Shown here: positions 18,313-27,595 of the stretch, piece after piece
Numbering within the stretch: the stretch's first letter is position 1
Layout: each line of letters begins with the position of its first letter
Notes under the pieces: model-generated
Told to the model about the DNA's origin: nothing
Databases searched by the model: none
Seen by the model: only the letters and a program-made list of their open reading frames with translations
Position numbers and translations under genes: made by a program
Origin: Desulfurococcales archaeon
GTDB taxonomy: Archaea > Thermoproteota > Thermoprotei_A > Sulfolobales > NBVN01
Length of the DNA stretch: 64,000 nucleotides
Assembly: GCA_023255955.1 (NCBI GenBank)
Contig: JAGDWD010000001.1
Coordinates: 1-64,000, forward strand
Reading direction: 5' to 3'

Positions 18313-19100
18313 TCAGCCTCTAGAACTTAGCTTCACCACTAGCTTTACAACCCGCTTCCTAGGCTTTAGCTTAGTATCCTCTACGTAGGTTAGGTAACTA
18401 TCCTCTAAGTCCTTAACATCTGCCTCGGTTAACCCCAGGAGGCTGTACGCGTATGCTAGTTCTACACCACCATACTCAACTACTAACTTTCTAACCAACT
18501 CTAGGTAGCGACTATCTAGGGAGATGGGTAGTATAGGTAGCTTAACTGCCTTCCTAAAGGTTTCGTGTATTAGTACATGGCTCCAGCTCCTGCAAGCATG
18601 GAGGCAAGAACAAGGAAGTAGGCCTCAGCCTTAACCCGGAGCTGCGTTTACGTAGATCTTATACCCCATCCTAGAGTACTCAACTACATCACCTACAGCA
18701 ATGTCAGCTAGGGATGCTAAACCATCATCAAAACCCTCGACAGATCTTATAGCCTTCAGTACCTTAATGAAGGTAGGTACGCCCTTTCCCCCCAAGTACC
18801 TAGCTACAATCTCTGAAGCTAGGTAAGATGAGCAGATAGCTGTTGGGTATAGGGAGACCATTACCCCAATACTCCCATACCTAGACCTAGCCTCATCTAC
18901 AGCAGCTAGGATCCCGGCTAGCTCAGCACAGGAGAACCTAGGGTCCGACTTCACGAAGTCTAGTAGGGCTTTAACTAAGAGCTCCTCCCATAGGTAATTG
19001 CAGACCCTACCATTGGGGTATGTATTTCTAGGATCATCGATCGATAGTTCAGCTAACGAACTAGCCCCATACCTAGTTACAACACCTCAAGAACCGAGGT
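18313..19100 (-). pseudogene. Ring nuclease (Crn1/APE2256 family), decayed copy
   Basis: Fragments align along the intact gene at 31241-32122: DPRNTYPNGRVC, KSDPRFSCAELAGILAAVDE, IRSVEGFDDGLASLADIAVG, YKIYVNAAPG, then after a frameshift FRKAVKLPILPISLD and VELAYAYSLLGLTEADVKDL. The catalytic-lysine region is broken by loss of one T (GGGTTAAGG here, GGGTTTAAGG in the intact gene). A second one-base loss follows about 55 bases on, and the SxGTS N-terminus is missing. It sits directly upstream of csx1 on the same strand, the same gene pairing as the intact copy. Confidence 0.85.
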
Positions 19101-19208
19101 AACCTGGAGAAGTTCCTAAGGAGGGACGTGCCAACTAGAGATACTATTAAAACTCTAGAAACTTAATAGAAACCCTAGACGTTAGGTACTGCGCCCAGCT
19201 ATTATCTA

Positions 19209-19330
19209 CTGTTTGTCTCTAGAGGCTCTCTGTTTTCATCACATCTAGGGGCCTCCTCGCAGGACTTGGAGCATCGTTCCCATCACCTCACGGGTCATCT
19301 AAGTTGCTCATAAGAAGGGGTTAAAAGTTT
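19209..19330 (+). ncRNA. Structured RNA repeat family, copy D (internally deleted)
   Basis: Stem 1 is kept with wobble pairs: GTCTCTAGA (19215-19223) against TCTAGGGGC (19244-19252). Stem 3 is kept as GGAGC-ATC-GTTCC near 19270. The middle hairpin (stem 2) is deleted. The flanking text (CCCATCAC, then AAGTTGCTCATA) aligns with copy B. It lies upstream of the ring-nuclease pseudogene and before the III-A module. Confidence 0.6.
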
Positions 19331-19454
19331 TACACTACGTAACTACACCTTAAGCCTCAGCAATCAATTATAGTAAACGAATAAAAGTCCATAGACCTAA
19401 CACCTACTAATCAACAATAAAATAGTCCCCAAAGCTAAGACTATTAAAAGAAGC

Positions 19455-19913
19455 TTAGAGAGGTATTCTATAGGGTTTAACTAATCTAAGACCAGCATCA
19501 AATAGCTTAGCAGTATTAATAGGTTCTGCTAATACTACCCAAGCTTTAGAGCTCCTCAGGTTAATACTTAACTTCTTAAACTTAAGGAGTCCTACCCATG
19601 AACTTAACTGCCTATAGTACTCCAGCTCCACCTCACCTGAAACCTCTAGAGAACCTCCACCATGTACCCTTAGGTCGTTAGGGCTAAGCGCGTAGCACTT
19701 AGCTCTATAACCCGTTGGAAAACCTGCTTCAATTGGTATGAGGCCCTCATTTAGAAATCTCTCAATAGTACTAAGCAGATCCTCCAGACTCAAGCACCTA
19801 AGCCATAACTCACAGTAACTACCTCTCTGAAGTTCCAGTACAACCTCACAAAACCCTATTAGATCAGCCCTGCAAGCACCTTTGAAGATCAGTGCTATCC
19901 TAATAGAGCTCAA
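19455..19913 (-). CDS. Hypothetical protein divergent from the III-A operon
   Basis: I do not recognise this 152-residue protein. It is cysteine-containing at the N-terminus (KGACRADLIGFC), has a glycine-rich centre (RVHGGGSLEVSGEVELEY) and a basic beta-rich end (LKFKKLSINLRSS, VKPYRIPL). No signal peptide or membrane segment is seen. Its start lies about 190 bp from the cas11 start on the opposite strand, so the intergenic region probably serves both. A CRISPR accessory role is inferred from position only. Confidence 0.5.
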   Translation of the reverse strand: MSSIRIALIFKGACRADLIGFCEVVLELQRGSYCELWLRCLSLEDLLSTIERFLNEGLIPIEAGFPTGYRAKCYALSPNDLRVHGGGSLEVSGEVELEYYRQLSSWVGLLKFKKLSINLRSSKAWVVLAEPINTAKLFDAGLRLVKPYRIPL

Positions 19914-20054
19914 TCTCCCTAGAATCTCATTAAAACAGCTCTAAAAGCTTAACTACTAGTTGAGAGGGGTATATACTCTCACAGTAGCCTTGTGGTAAGT
20001 ATTACTAACTCCAAATAAGCTACCTACCATGGACTGAGTGGGAAAACTGAGATT

Positions 20055-20100
20055 AAAGTTTATATAATTTTATTGTAAGGGAAACATGGTGTAAGTTAAG
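20055..20100 (+). promoter_or_regulatory. Promoter of the type III-A operon
   Basis: AAAGTTTATATAATTTTA at about 20055-20072 is a strong archaeal TATA box, with the initiation site expected near 20090, shortly before the ATG at 20102. No other promoter-like AT block is seen before the tightly packed genes that follow, so the operon is likely one transcript. Confidence 0.6.
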
Positions 20101-20101
20101 T

Positions 20102-20608
20102 ATGTCTAGACCTTCTGTAGGTAGATCTCCAGGACCTTCTAGAGAGGGAGACGTTATTGGGGTTTTAACGAATACCAAACAACTACAGCAAATACTAGTA
20201 GATGAAGTTCAGCTATCGCAGATAATTGATGGGATTCTCTCCATAGACCAATCAAGTGCCAGGAGTTTTCTAGGGAGGACCACTCTATCGGCTTATAGAA
20301 AGGTTCACAACCTAGTATCCTCAGCTCTCGATAGGATCTCTACGTCACCGGAATTTAGAGAAGGTCTGCTTTCAGACCTCAGCAAGGCTTTGATATTGGT
20401 AAAATATCAAAGCGCGAGAGAGCAAATCTCGCAGAGTATAGCTAGATGTATTGAAAGCATTATTAAAGTTGTTGGCGACGCCATGCGTGGATACGCTAGT
20501 GAAATTCGTGGAGGTGGGAAGGGGGATTGGGAGAAGGTTAAAAAATTTGCTAAAAATGCTAGGACACTTATCGATAGCTTAGCGGTCATAGCTTACGAAT
20601 ACTTGTGA
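20102..20608 (+). CDS. csm2: Type III-A small subunit, Csm2-like Cas11
   Basis: The 168-residue protein is mostly alpha-helical and is placed first in the effector operon, directly before csm3. The C-terminal helices (LSKALILVKYQSAREQ and VKKFAKNARTLIDSLAVIAY) resemble the core of Csm2. Several Cas11 copies line the inner filament of the Csm complex and bind target RNA. The first 20 residues are low-complexity. Sequence alone is weak for this family, so the call rests on size, helicity and position. Confidence 0.7.
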   Translation: MSRPSVGRSPGPSREGDVIGVLTNTKQLQQILVDEVQLSQIIDGILSIDQSSARSFLGRTTLSAYRKVHNLVSSALDRISTSPEFREGLLSDLSKALILVKYQSAREQISQSIARCIESIIKVVGDAMRGYASEIRGGGKGDWEKVKKFAKNARTLIDSLAVIAYEYL

Positions 20609-20623
20609 TGAAAAGTCCGGGAG

Positions 20624-21586
20624 GTGTTGCAGATGACTGTATCCGGACCTGGGAGCTTCATACGTGTACTTAAGGGTATTGTAGATCTAGCTCTAGAGTT
20701 TGAAGCAAAGACAGGGCTTCTAATTAGGGCTCCGATTCAAGCACAAGCATATAGGATAGGTGCATCGGACCAGTACCCGATGATAACTAGGAAGGTCTAC
20801 GCTGGGCTGGAGCTTGAGGTTCCCTACGTACCGGGTTCTAGCTTTAAGGGTAGAATGAGAAGTTTACTTGAGTTAGCGCTAGGGAAGAAGCTTTACACTA
20901 CAGATAGGAAGATCTGGCAACACGTTAGAAATCTCAGTGCCATGGACTTAAAGGATTTCGTAGATGATGTAGTTAGTAGATGCGTAGTTGATGAACTCTT
21001 CGGTTATGCCGCAGCAAACTACGAGCAGATAAAGGAGGAATTTGAAAAATCTCAGAAGAGCGGGATTCAACTCAAGATTTCCGTGGACGAAGTGTTTAAG
21101 AACATGACGTTAACTAGGCTCATAGTTGATGACTTCTTCCCAACTGAGGAGTACGTAAGTAAGATCGGAGCGAAGTCTATAGAAGACTTCCTTGAAGATA
21201 AGTACGAGAATAGGATAGACAGAGTAACGTCAGCAGCAGACCCCAGAGACGTAGTCAGAGTGAAACCCGGAGCTAGGTTTAGGGGTAAGGTTAAGCTTCT
21301 AGTCTTCGACCTTGATGCTGATTACCTTAAGGTGTACTTAAGTACTATAGCTACGGGACTTAAATTAATCGAAGCTACCTACCTAGGTAGCTCAGGTAGT
21401 AGGGGTTACGGTAGGGTAAAGTTCGTTAAGATCGTGGTTGGTGCTAGTAAGGTTGAGGTGATTAATGGGATGTACCCGAAGCTTGAGACCCTGAAGCTCG
21501 ATAAAGCTGAGTACGATAGTGTAGAGGCTTTCGAAAGTGCCGTGGAGAATTTAGCCGGGAGTCTTAAGAAAGATCTGTTTGGCTGA
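20624..21586 (+). CDS. csm3: Csm3, Cas7-family backbone subunit of type III-A complex
   Basis: The 320-residue RAMP protein has PYVPGSSFKGRMRSLLE, then NRIDRVTSAADPRDVVRVKPGARFRG and the glycine-rich loop LGSSGSRGYGRVKF, which are landmarks of Csm3. Csm3 repeats along the crRNA and cleaves target RNA every six bases with an aspartate in the N-terminal region; the likely equivalent is in IGASDQYPMITRK. It overlaps csm4 by 8 bp. The insertion between residues 115 and 175 is longer than usual. Confidence 0.85.
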   Translation: MLQMTVSGPGSFIRVLKGIVDLALEFEAKTGLLIRAPIQAQAYRIGASDQYPMITRKVYAGLELEVPYVPGSSFKGRMRSLLELALGKKLYTTDRKIWQHVRNLSAMDLKDFVDDVVSRCVVDELFGYAAANYEQIKEEFEKSQKSGIQLKISVDEVFKNMTLTRLIVDDFFPTEEYVSKIGAKSIEDFLEDKYENRIDRVTSAADPRDVVRVKPGARFRGKVKLLVFDLDADYLKVYLSTIATGLKLIEATYLGSSGSRGYGRVKFVKIVVGASKVEVINGMYPKLETLKLDKAEYDSVEAFESAVENLAGSLKKDLFG

Positions 21587-22625
21587 GGAAGTCATCACCA
21601 TGCCAGTTAAGGTATACCTGCTACTCTTTAGGAAGGGGTACCACGTAGGTTGGAGAGAGCCTAGAGAGTTAGTAGATCATACAACAGTTCTACGAGCTCT
21701 AGTCTACCTAGCCCACCTTACAGGTTCCGATAGGTGTTTCGAGTTAATTAAGGGGGGTAAACTAGAGGCTTCAGCACTTCTACCTACACTACCGATCGAC
21801 GGGAATTACGTAAGACTTCTAGCCCCATTCCCATACCTACCGTGTCTTGGCAAAGCCTCCGAGATTAGACGCCTATACCTAACCCTACCAGCACTTAGTG
21901 CCCTAGTGGAATTTGCTGATAGATGCCACAATACTGAAGGGGTCCCTGTTGTTGGAATTAGTTACGATGGTAGTATTGTTATCCAGTGCGTTAATGCTGT
22001 TAAGGAGGTTAGAGCACTAATTCTAAGACGTGTAGAGGGTATTGCGTGCCTTGATGGTGATGATTGTGCTAAGGTTAAGGACTACGCTATCCAGAGGTTC
22101 ATTGAGACTATCTCCGAGTATAGAAATAGGATAGACAGAGTAACGGGAGCTGCAGACCTCTTTACCCTCTACGGAAAGCGTCCACGTACCCCCCTATGGC
22201 TAGCACTTCACGGGGAGGAGGAAGCCCTGAAGTGTGCAGGTGAGTTACTAAAGATCCTCGAGTACACTGGGATTGGTGGATTAAGGAGTAGAGGTTGGGG
22301 GCTATTCACATTGCTAGAAGAGGTTAAGCTAAGTAGTTGGGATCAGAGTATTATTAATAAAGTTGGGTGGGCTCCAGGTTTAGTCTACCTACTTGGTACC
22401 ATGCCTCCAGGTACCTGGCTTAGGTACAAGTTCTCCTATGCTAATAGGTACGTAATTATGGGTAGAGCAGGACCTCCAACCGGCGAGTATAAGCTTCCCG
22501 TACTTGAGGTCATGGATGTAGGTTCTCTAGTCTATGTTGAGTCCATACCTAAGTCAATGATAATCCCCTTAGATGGGGGTAAAGCTGTCTACATATTCAA
22601 CCCGGTGGTACTACATGCAGGCTAA
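21579..22625 (+). CDS. csm4: Csm4, Cas5-family subunit of type III-A complex
   Basis: The 348-residue protein sits between csm3 and csm5. It has the Csm4 elements LVDHTTVLRALVYLA near the N-terminus, RNRIDRVTGAADLF in the middle and the glycine-rich GIGGLRSRGWGLFTL loop around residue 240. Csm4 binds the 5' handle of the crRNA and contacts Cas10. It overlaps its neighbours at both ends. The ATG at 21600 is an alternative start. Confidence 0.82.
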   Translation: MAEEVITMPVKVYLLLFRKGYHVGWREPRELVDHTTVLRALVYLAHLTGSDRCFELIKGGKLEASALLPTLPIDGNYVRLLAPFPYLPCLGKASEIRRLYLTLPALSALVEFADRCHNTEGVPVVGISYDGSIVIQCVNAVKEVRALILRRVEGIACLDGDDCAKVKDYAIQRFIETISEYRNRIDRVTGAADLFTLYGKRPRTPLWLALHGEEEALKCAGELLKILEYTGIGGLRSRGWGLFTLLEEVKLSSWDQSIINKVGWAPGLVYLLGTMPPGTWLRYKFSYANRYVIMGRAGPPTGEYKLPVLEVMDVGSLVYVESIPKSMIIPLDGGKAVYIFNPVVLHAG

Positions 22626-23736
22626 TGAGTTAACAGCAAGGAGCTACATTATTACCCTAAAACCGCTTACCCCTATTCATGTGTGGAGTGGTCAGAACCT
22701 AGTAGTAGGTGTAGACCTACTACACCTAGGTGGTGGGAGGTACTGCTTAGTAGATTTTGAGGGGTTATCTCAGCACATAGACGTAACTAAGGTAATTAGT
22801 ATGCGTATAGAGGAGTTACCGAAGCTTTTAGAGAGCTTAAAGGATGGGCTCCCATGTCTTCGAGAGCTTAAGGCTTACGAGGTACTACCATCAGGAACCT
22901 CTCCAACTTCTGTACAGGAGCTTAATAGGTACGTAATCCCAGGCTCAACTCTGAAAGGGTATATTAGGACAGCTATACTGTACTCACTGCTAAGTCGTAG
23001 GAATGCTAATGAAGTTAGAAAGATACTGGAGAGCGGAATAGATTTTCAGAAGGACCCCAAACATCTCTCTGAAGGGCTTGAAGCATGCTTCTTTAGAGCT
23101 CCTAGACCTAGGCGTATGGGTTTTGTAGACGCCTTCCAGTCACTTCTAGTCTCCGACCCGACTCTGGAGTTAGATCCGGACTGCTATAGGATAGCGAGGA
23201 TAGAGGTTTGTGAGCTACCTGATGGAAATACTATAGCATCGCAATATGCTGTAGTAGTGCAGTGCGGTAAGCTAACGTATAAAGTTGACGTGTTAAAGTC
23301 TCTAGAGAACGGTAGAGCTCGTATAAGCAAAGCTGCTCCAGAGCATGAAGATGATCTTAAGAAGCTTCAGCTACTTAGTCATGAGGACCTTCTAAGAGCT
23401 TTAAGGGATTTCGGTTGCTACATTCTACTAAGGGAGCTTGAGAGAGTTAGGGGCTGTAGTAAGTTGGGGGGTTATACTGCCCTACTGGAGGAGTTCTTGA
23501 AGGTATACTGTCGCGGTAGTAGTAACTGTGTGATCGCTAGAATAGGGTTTGGAGCTGGGGTGTACTCGAAGACCGTTATAGGGTTAATGAAGCAGGTTGC
23601 TCAAGACCTCTACGCCTTGGTAAAAAACGTCATGGAGATAGGACTAGGGCATACATGGGATGAGAAAACCGTCAAGCTTACGAGAACGGAGCGGGGCTCA
23701 GTTGGGCTTGGGTGGTGTGAGCTATGCTTAAGCTAG
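22615..23736 (+). CDS. csm5: Csm5, Cas7-like capping subunit of type III-A complex
   Basis: The start is set at ATG 22615 (MQANELTARSYIITLKPLTPIHVWSG), inside the last codons of csm4; the ORF-track start at 22573 only adds antisense-like residues. The LTPIHVWSG opening and YVIPGSTLKGYIRTAILYSL are typical of Csm5, which caps the 3' end of the complex and helps crRNA maturation. The protein overlaps the cas10 start by 13 bp. Confidence 0.85.
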   Translation: MQANELTARSYIITLKPLTPIHVWSGQNLVVGVDLLHLGGGRYCLVDFEGLSQHIDVTKVISMRIEELPKLLESLKDGLPCLRELKAYEVLPSGTSPTSVQELNRYVIPGSTLKGYIRTAILYSLLSRRNANEVRKILESGIDFQKDPKHLSEGLEACFFRAPRPRRMGFVDAFQSLLVSDPTLELDPDCYRIARIEVCELPDGNTIASQYAVVVQCGKLTYKVDVLKSLENGRARISKAAPEHEDDLKKLQLLSHEDLLRALRDFGCYILLRELERVRGCSKLGGYTALLEEFLKVYCRGSSNCVIARIGFGAGVYSKTVIGLMKQVAQDLYALVKNVMEIGLGHTWDEKTVKLTRTERGSVGLGWCELCLS

Positions 23737-26700
23737 GTGGGAGTGAGGAGAGGTTACACGTATTAGGTCTCTACGCCTTGCTTCACGATGTAGGTAAGGT
23801 AACTCTAAGGTTTGCTAAACGATGCGTTGAAGGGGTAGAACCCTGCTTAAGTGAGGATGTAGCTAAAGCTGCTACTAGACTTATAGAGGAGTTCCACGGA
23901 CCTATAAACGTAATTGCTAACCGTAAGCACTGGGAGCTGTCCGACGAGTTTGTTGGGAAGATCTTAGGTAGAGCCCTGAGCTCTAGGGATAGGGAGTACG
24001 TAGATAGCGTTATAGCGAAGTGCGATAGACTTGCCGCCTCCGAGAGGGGCCTCTTCTCGGAGTCCATAGAGAGGATATGGGGAAATGTTGAGAGGAGGGT
24101 TAGTACTGGACTAGCTCTTAGGTATAGCCACGAGGTGATCCCCCTACTCTCACCTACGTGGATCCTACTGAAGACCAATTATCTTGATTATGTTGGGCTT
24201 AATGCCCTCCTTAGGAAGCAGGCTGGTAGGTGGTTAGGTAGTGAAAAGAGGGTTAAACTCTCTAAGGAGCTGTTCTACCCGATAATAAGAGCTCTAGATG
24301 AGGGCGACAGCAGTAGGTTTTCCGAACTTCTGTACTCCACCATTAGGGAGCTAGCTGACGAGGAGCTATGGCTTCCAGTAGTACCTATAACCCCTAACGA
24401 GATCTCCAACCTTAAAGCACTTAGACTTAGGGAAGCTATGGAGAGGTCGTCCTATAGTCGTGTAGTCCTACTACTCTACGCTATAGGTCGGGAGGTCTTC
24501 AATCTATTAGGTGGTAGAGTATCGAGAGGTCTTGTCGATACATTCCACAATCTACTTAAGGCTACAACCCTCCTCGTGCCCTCAGCTGTCTACTGGTCCC
24601 TGCTACCTGATATAAGCCTATACAGCCACAGTAAGCTGGTAGCAGCATACACCTACGCTCTACAGCTTAGTAGTAAGCTTAGGCTACTAACTATAGACGT
24701 AAATAGAATCCAGGACTTCATATCATCCCCAATAAGGGCTGTGGCAGCATCAAGAGTAATGAGGGGTAGGAGCCTACTTGTTGAGCTTGCACTGGACTCT
24801 CTAGTAGAATACGCTCTAACCCTCTTCGGAGGGCTTCCGTGGACTAACGTACTAATATCAGAGGGTGGTACTGCAGACCTATTAATCCCCGACCTACCTG
24901 ACCACGAGGTTAGAGTTAGTAAGTTAAGGGAGGTAGCTAGCTCCCTAGCACACTACCTCGGTAGTACTATAGGATTTACAGTAGCTTACTCGAATCCGTT
25001 TAGTGTTGAGGGGAAGTCCTTCATAGATACGGTTAAGGCTTTATCTGAAGGTAGAAGAGCAGAGACCTTCGCTGAAGTTCTTGAGAGCCTCTCCTTAAGC
25101 TTAGCTACAGTGAAGTCTAAGGTTGGGTGTAGTCCCGAGGCTATACATAGTGGTGGTGTAATAGCTCGGGAGAGTGAGGTTAGAGACTTCGATGCTATAA
25201 CGCTCGAACCAGTCTTAGAGGGGGAAAAGGACCTCTACAAGCTTACGGTAACTGAGGATAGCAAGGCTTACGCTGACTCCCTAGCTCCCGGGAAGCTACT
25301 GGTTGGGGAATCTATATCGACACCGACGCATCTAAGTCTTGTAGCCGGTTCTATAGCTAGGGAGCTTACTGCAGTAGTATCAGTACACCTGTATAGGTTT
25401 GTGGATAATCTTATTGAACCAGATCGAGATGGCATAATAGTTCTTAAGGAGATGGTTTCAAGGGTTTGTAGAGGTGGGGAGCTACTCTGTACTTACGCAA
25501 GGAAGGGTTGGGAGTTTAGGGTATCTCTAATACCTCTACCTGATGTAGGTGCTCTACATATTCTAGTAGCAACACCAAGTCGTGAAGAACCCTACAATCC
25601 TGAGAACCCAGAACTACTTGCACGGATTTACGAAGCTCTTCAAGTTGTACTCGAAGATATTGAGTCAGCGCTTAGCAGAGTGCTAAAGGAGGGTAGCTAC
25701 TCTAGAATTAGGATTTCACTAGTTAATGCACCCCATGCGTTTATAGCTGTAGAGGAGCTGAAGCTACTCTACGGTAACGAGAAGTTTGCTGAAGCTTCCC
25801 TAGTCTATAGGGACCTTAGGAAGTCCATACTTAAACTAACCACAGCGGGGGTTGATGTATCCCTAGGATACATTTTCACCAACTCCTACCACCCAGCTCA
25901 GCTAGCTATTACTAAGGAGGGGGAGGTTAAGGGATTTAGACTGGTTGACCTAGATGAGTACGGAATAATAGCAGTAGCTAAAATGGATATAGATCTCTTT
26001 GGTGAGGTTAGATCCCTCTACTCCATATCCCCTAGTAGGCTAGTAACCCTCTCAGACCTAGTTAATTTTGTAGTAGCTGGTAAAGCATACCTAAAAGCAC
26101 TCGAGCTAGCGAGAAGGTTACGAAGTAGGTACTACAATGTAGATGTAATACCCCTCTATGCGGGAGGTGACGATATAACTGTTTACGGTAAGTGGAGCCA
26201 CGTCGTTAAGTATGTAGCTGAGCTCTACAAGGAGGTTAGGTCTGTACTCAAGCCCCTAACTTTCTCCCTAGCTATAGCATTAGGTGACTGCAATATGCCT
26301 ATACTCCTACTCTACAGAGATACTACTAGCTTACTTAAGGAGTACGCAAAGGAGGTGAAGGCCTCCTGCGTTCTAGGAGCACCCACTTCAGTTCTGTATG
26401 TAGAACCGCAGCAGGCTAAGCCTGTAGTTAGCTATGTGGTACCTCTGGAGAGACCCTCTAAGTACTACCCGTGGGTAGACGATCTAAAGGCTCTCTGGAA
26501 CCTACAGCTCCTAGCGGAGCTAGTAGATCCTGTAGCTTATATCGAGGGTTCAGGTACTTTGACGAAGCTGGAGGAATTAAAGAGGGAGCTTCACATCCTA
26601 TCTAGGATAGCCTACGAGTATGGTAGGTTAGTTAGTGAGGAGGTTAGAAGTGGGGGGAGAGCTATTGAGGGGGTAGTCCCGATAGAAATTCTATACGCTT

Positions 26701-26942
26701 ACGTGTGGAGCCGTAGAAGAGAGTCTCTTAGCGAGTTAAAGAAAATCCTAGAGGAGAATGTAGAAACCGAGAACAGAGGTCTTAAACTACTTGCTTACCC
26801 AGATGATATAGTAAGTAAGATTACCGTGGAGGAGGCACTGAAGGTGTTACTAGCATCTAAATCTATTGTTGACCTAGTGTTACTGGCTCTAAGAAGACTT
26901 GATACCGTAGAGCCTTCAAAACTTATAATCACCTACAGCTAG
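23724..26942 (+). CDS. cas10: Cas10 (Csm1), HD nuclease and cyclic-oligoadenylate synthase
   Basis: The 1072-residue protein opens with an HD motif (YALLHDVGKV, residues about 13-22), the single-strand DNase site. The first Palm region is marked by LLTIDVNRIQDFISSPIRA. Palm2 carries the intact GGDD cyclase motif in LYAGGDDITVYG at about residues 814-817. It is thus predicted to cut ssDNA and to make cyclic oligoadenylate when target RNA is bound, activating Csx1. It is the last gene of the III-A operon. Length is somewhat above typical Csm1. Confidence 0.93.
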   Translation: MLKLGGSEERLHVLGLYALLHDVGKVTLRFAKRCVEGVEPCLSEDVAKAATRLIEEFHGPINVIANRKHWELSDEFVGKILGRALSSRDREYVDSVIAKCDRLAASERGLFSESIERIWGNVERRVSTGLALRYSHEVIPLLSPTWILLKTNYLDYVGLNALLRKQAGRWLGSEKRVKLSKELFYPIIRALDEGDSSRFSELLYSTIRELADEELWLPVVPITPNEISNLKALRLREAMERSSYSRVVLLLYAIGREVFNLLGGRVSRGLVDTFHNLLKATTLLVPSAVYWSLLPDISLYSHSKLVAAYTYALQLSSKLRLLTIDVNRIQDFISSPIRAVAASRVMRGRSLLVELALDSLVEYALTLFGGLPWTNVLISEGGTADLLIPDLPDHEVRVSKLREVASSLAHYLGSTIGFTVAYSNPFSVEGKSFIDTVKALSEGRRAETFAEVLESLSLSLATVKSKVGCSPEAIHSGGVIARESEVRDFDAITLEPVLEGEKDLYKLTVTEDSKAYADSLAPGKLLVGESISTPTHLSLVAGSIARELTAVVSVHLYRFVDNLIEPDRDGIIVLKEMVSRVCRGGELLCTYARKGWEFRVSLIPLPDVGALHILVATPSREEPYNPENPELLARIYEALQVVLEDIESALSRVLKEGSYSRIRISLVNAPHAFIAVEELKLLYGNEKFAEASLVYRDLRKSILKLTTAGVDVSLGYIFTNSYHPAQLAITKEGEVKGFRLVDLDEYGIIAVAKMDIDLFGEVRSLYSISPSRLVTLSDLVNFVVAGKAYLKALELARRLRSRYYNVDVIPLYAGGDDITVYGKWSHVVKYVAELYKEVRSVLKPLTFSLAIALGDCNMPILLLYRDTTSLLKEYAKEVKASCVLGAPTSVLYVEPQQAKPVVSYVVPLERPSKYYPWVDDLKALWNLQLLAELVDPVAYIEGSGTLTKLEELKRELHILSRIAYEYGRLVSEEVRSGGRAIEGVVPIEILYAYVWSRRRESLSELKKILEENVETENRGLKLLAYPDDIVSKITVEEALKVLLASKSIVDLVLLALRRLDTVEPSKLIITYS

Positions 26943-27086
26943 GTCTACTCCTACTTTAAGAAAGAGCGTTGGAGATTTCTTAGCTTAGTAAGTATTTAAT
27001 GCGATGTGGGGAGTCAACTAATAAAACTAAAGTGTTTGAAGTTTAAATACTTATTAGTTTTTAAAGTCACTTAATTCAATGTCTTA

Positions 27087-27557
27087 ATGTTTTCGGTTAG
27101 CTACGTCGAGATTCATAATGCGGGTATGCCTGTTAGGTTGGTTTTGTTCCGGATCTTCCTGGTAGGGATATTATTGAGAAGAAATTCTGTAGGTTTAGGT
27201 TGGACTGGATTAGGAGGTTACTAACGTACGAACCTAGAGGTTCCTCAAATTCCTACGGTGCTCTAATTACTGAGCCCTTGAGACCTGGTGCTAGCTTTGG
27301 TGCTCTATTTTTGACCCTAGTGGTCGGCACAATATGTGTGGTCATGTATCGATGGGTTTTGCTTCTATGCTGTTAGAGCCTGCTTGGTGAGCCTACTGGC
27401 TGAAGTTGCGGTACCTCTGGATACACTTGCTGGTTTAGTTATTAGAGTTGAAGTAACTGGTCAAAGCCCTAGGAGGGTTAGGATGGTTAATGTATCCTCC
27501 TATGTATTTCGTGAGCTAGTTACCGAGGTTACAGGCTATGGACGAACCCCTCATTAG
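27087..27557 (+). pseudogene. Proline racemase / hydroxyproline epimerase family remnant
   Basis: ATG at 27087 begins MFSVSYVEIHNAGMPVRLVL, the family N-terminus. Further pieces in other frames are EPRGSSNSYGALITEPLRPG, then HNMCGHVSMGFASMLLEP with the catalytic MCGH cysteine, then VPLDTLAGLVIRVEVTG and VRMVNVSSYVFRELV. Several frameshifts and loss of the C-terminal half make it a pseudogene. It lies between cas10 and the old end of array 1. Confidence 0.8.
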
Positions 27558-27595
27558 ATGTGGTGAACTCCTAGAAAGTGTTTAAATAAAATTGA

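Noticed and set aside
24725-26942. Type III-B (Cmr) assignment for the effector operon
   Set aside because: The gene order small subunit, Csm3, Csm4, Csm5, Cas10 and the HD-containing Cas10 fit III-A better; no Cmr1, Cmr4 or Cmr6 type genes are seen.
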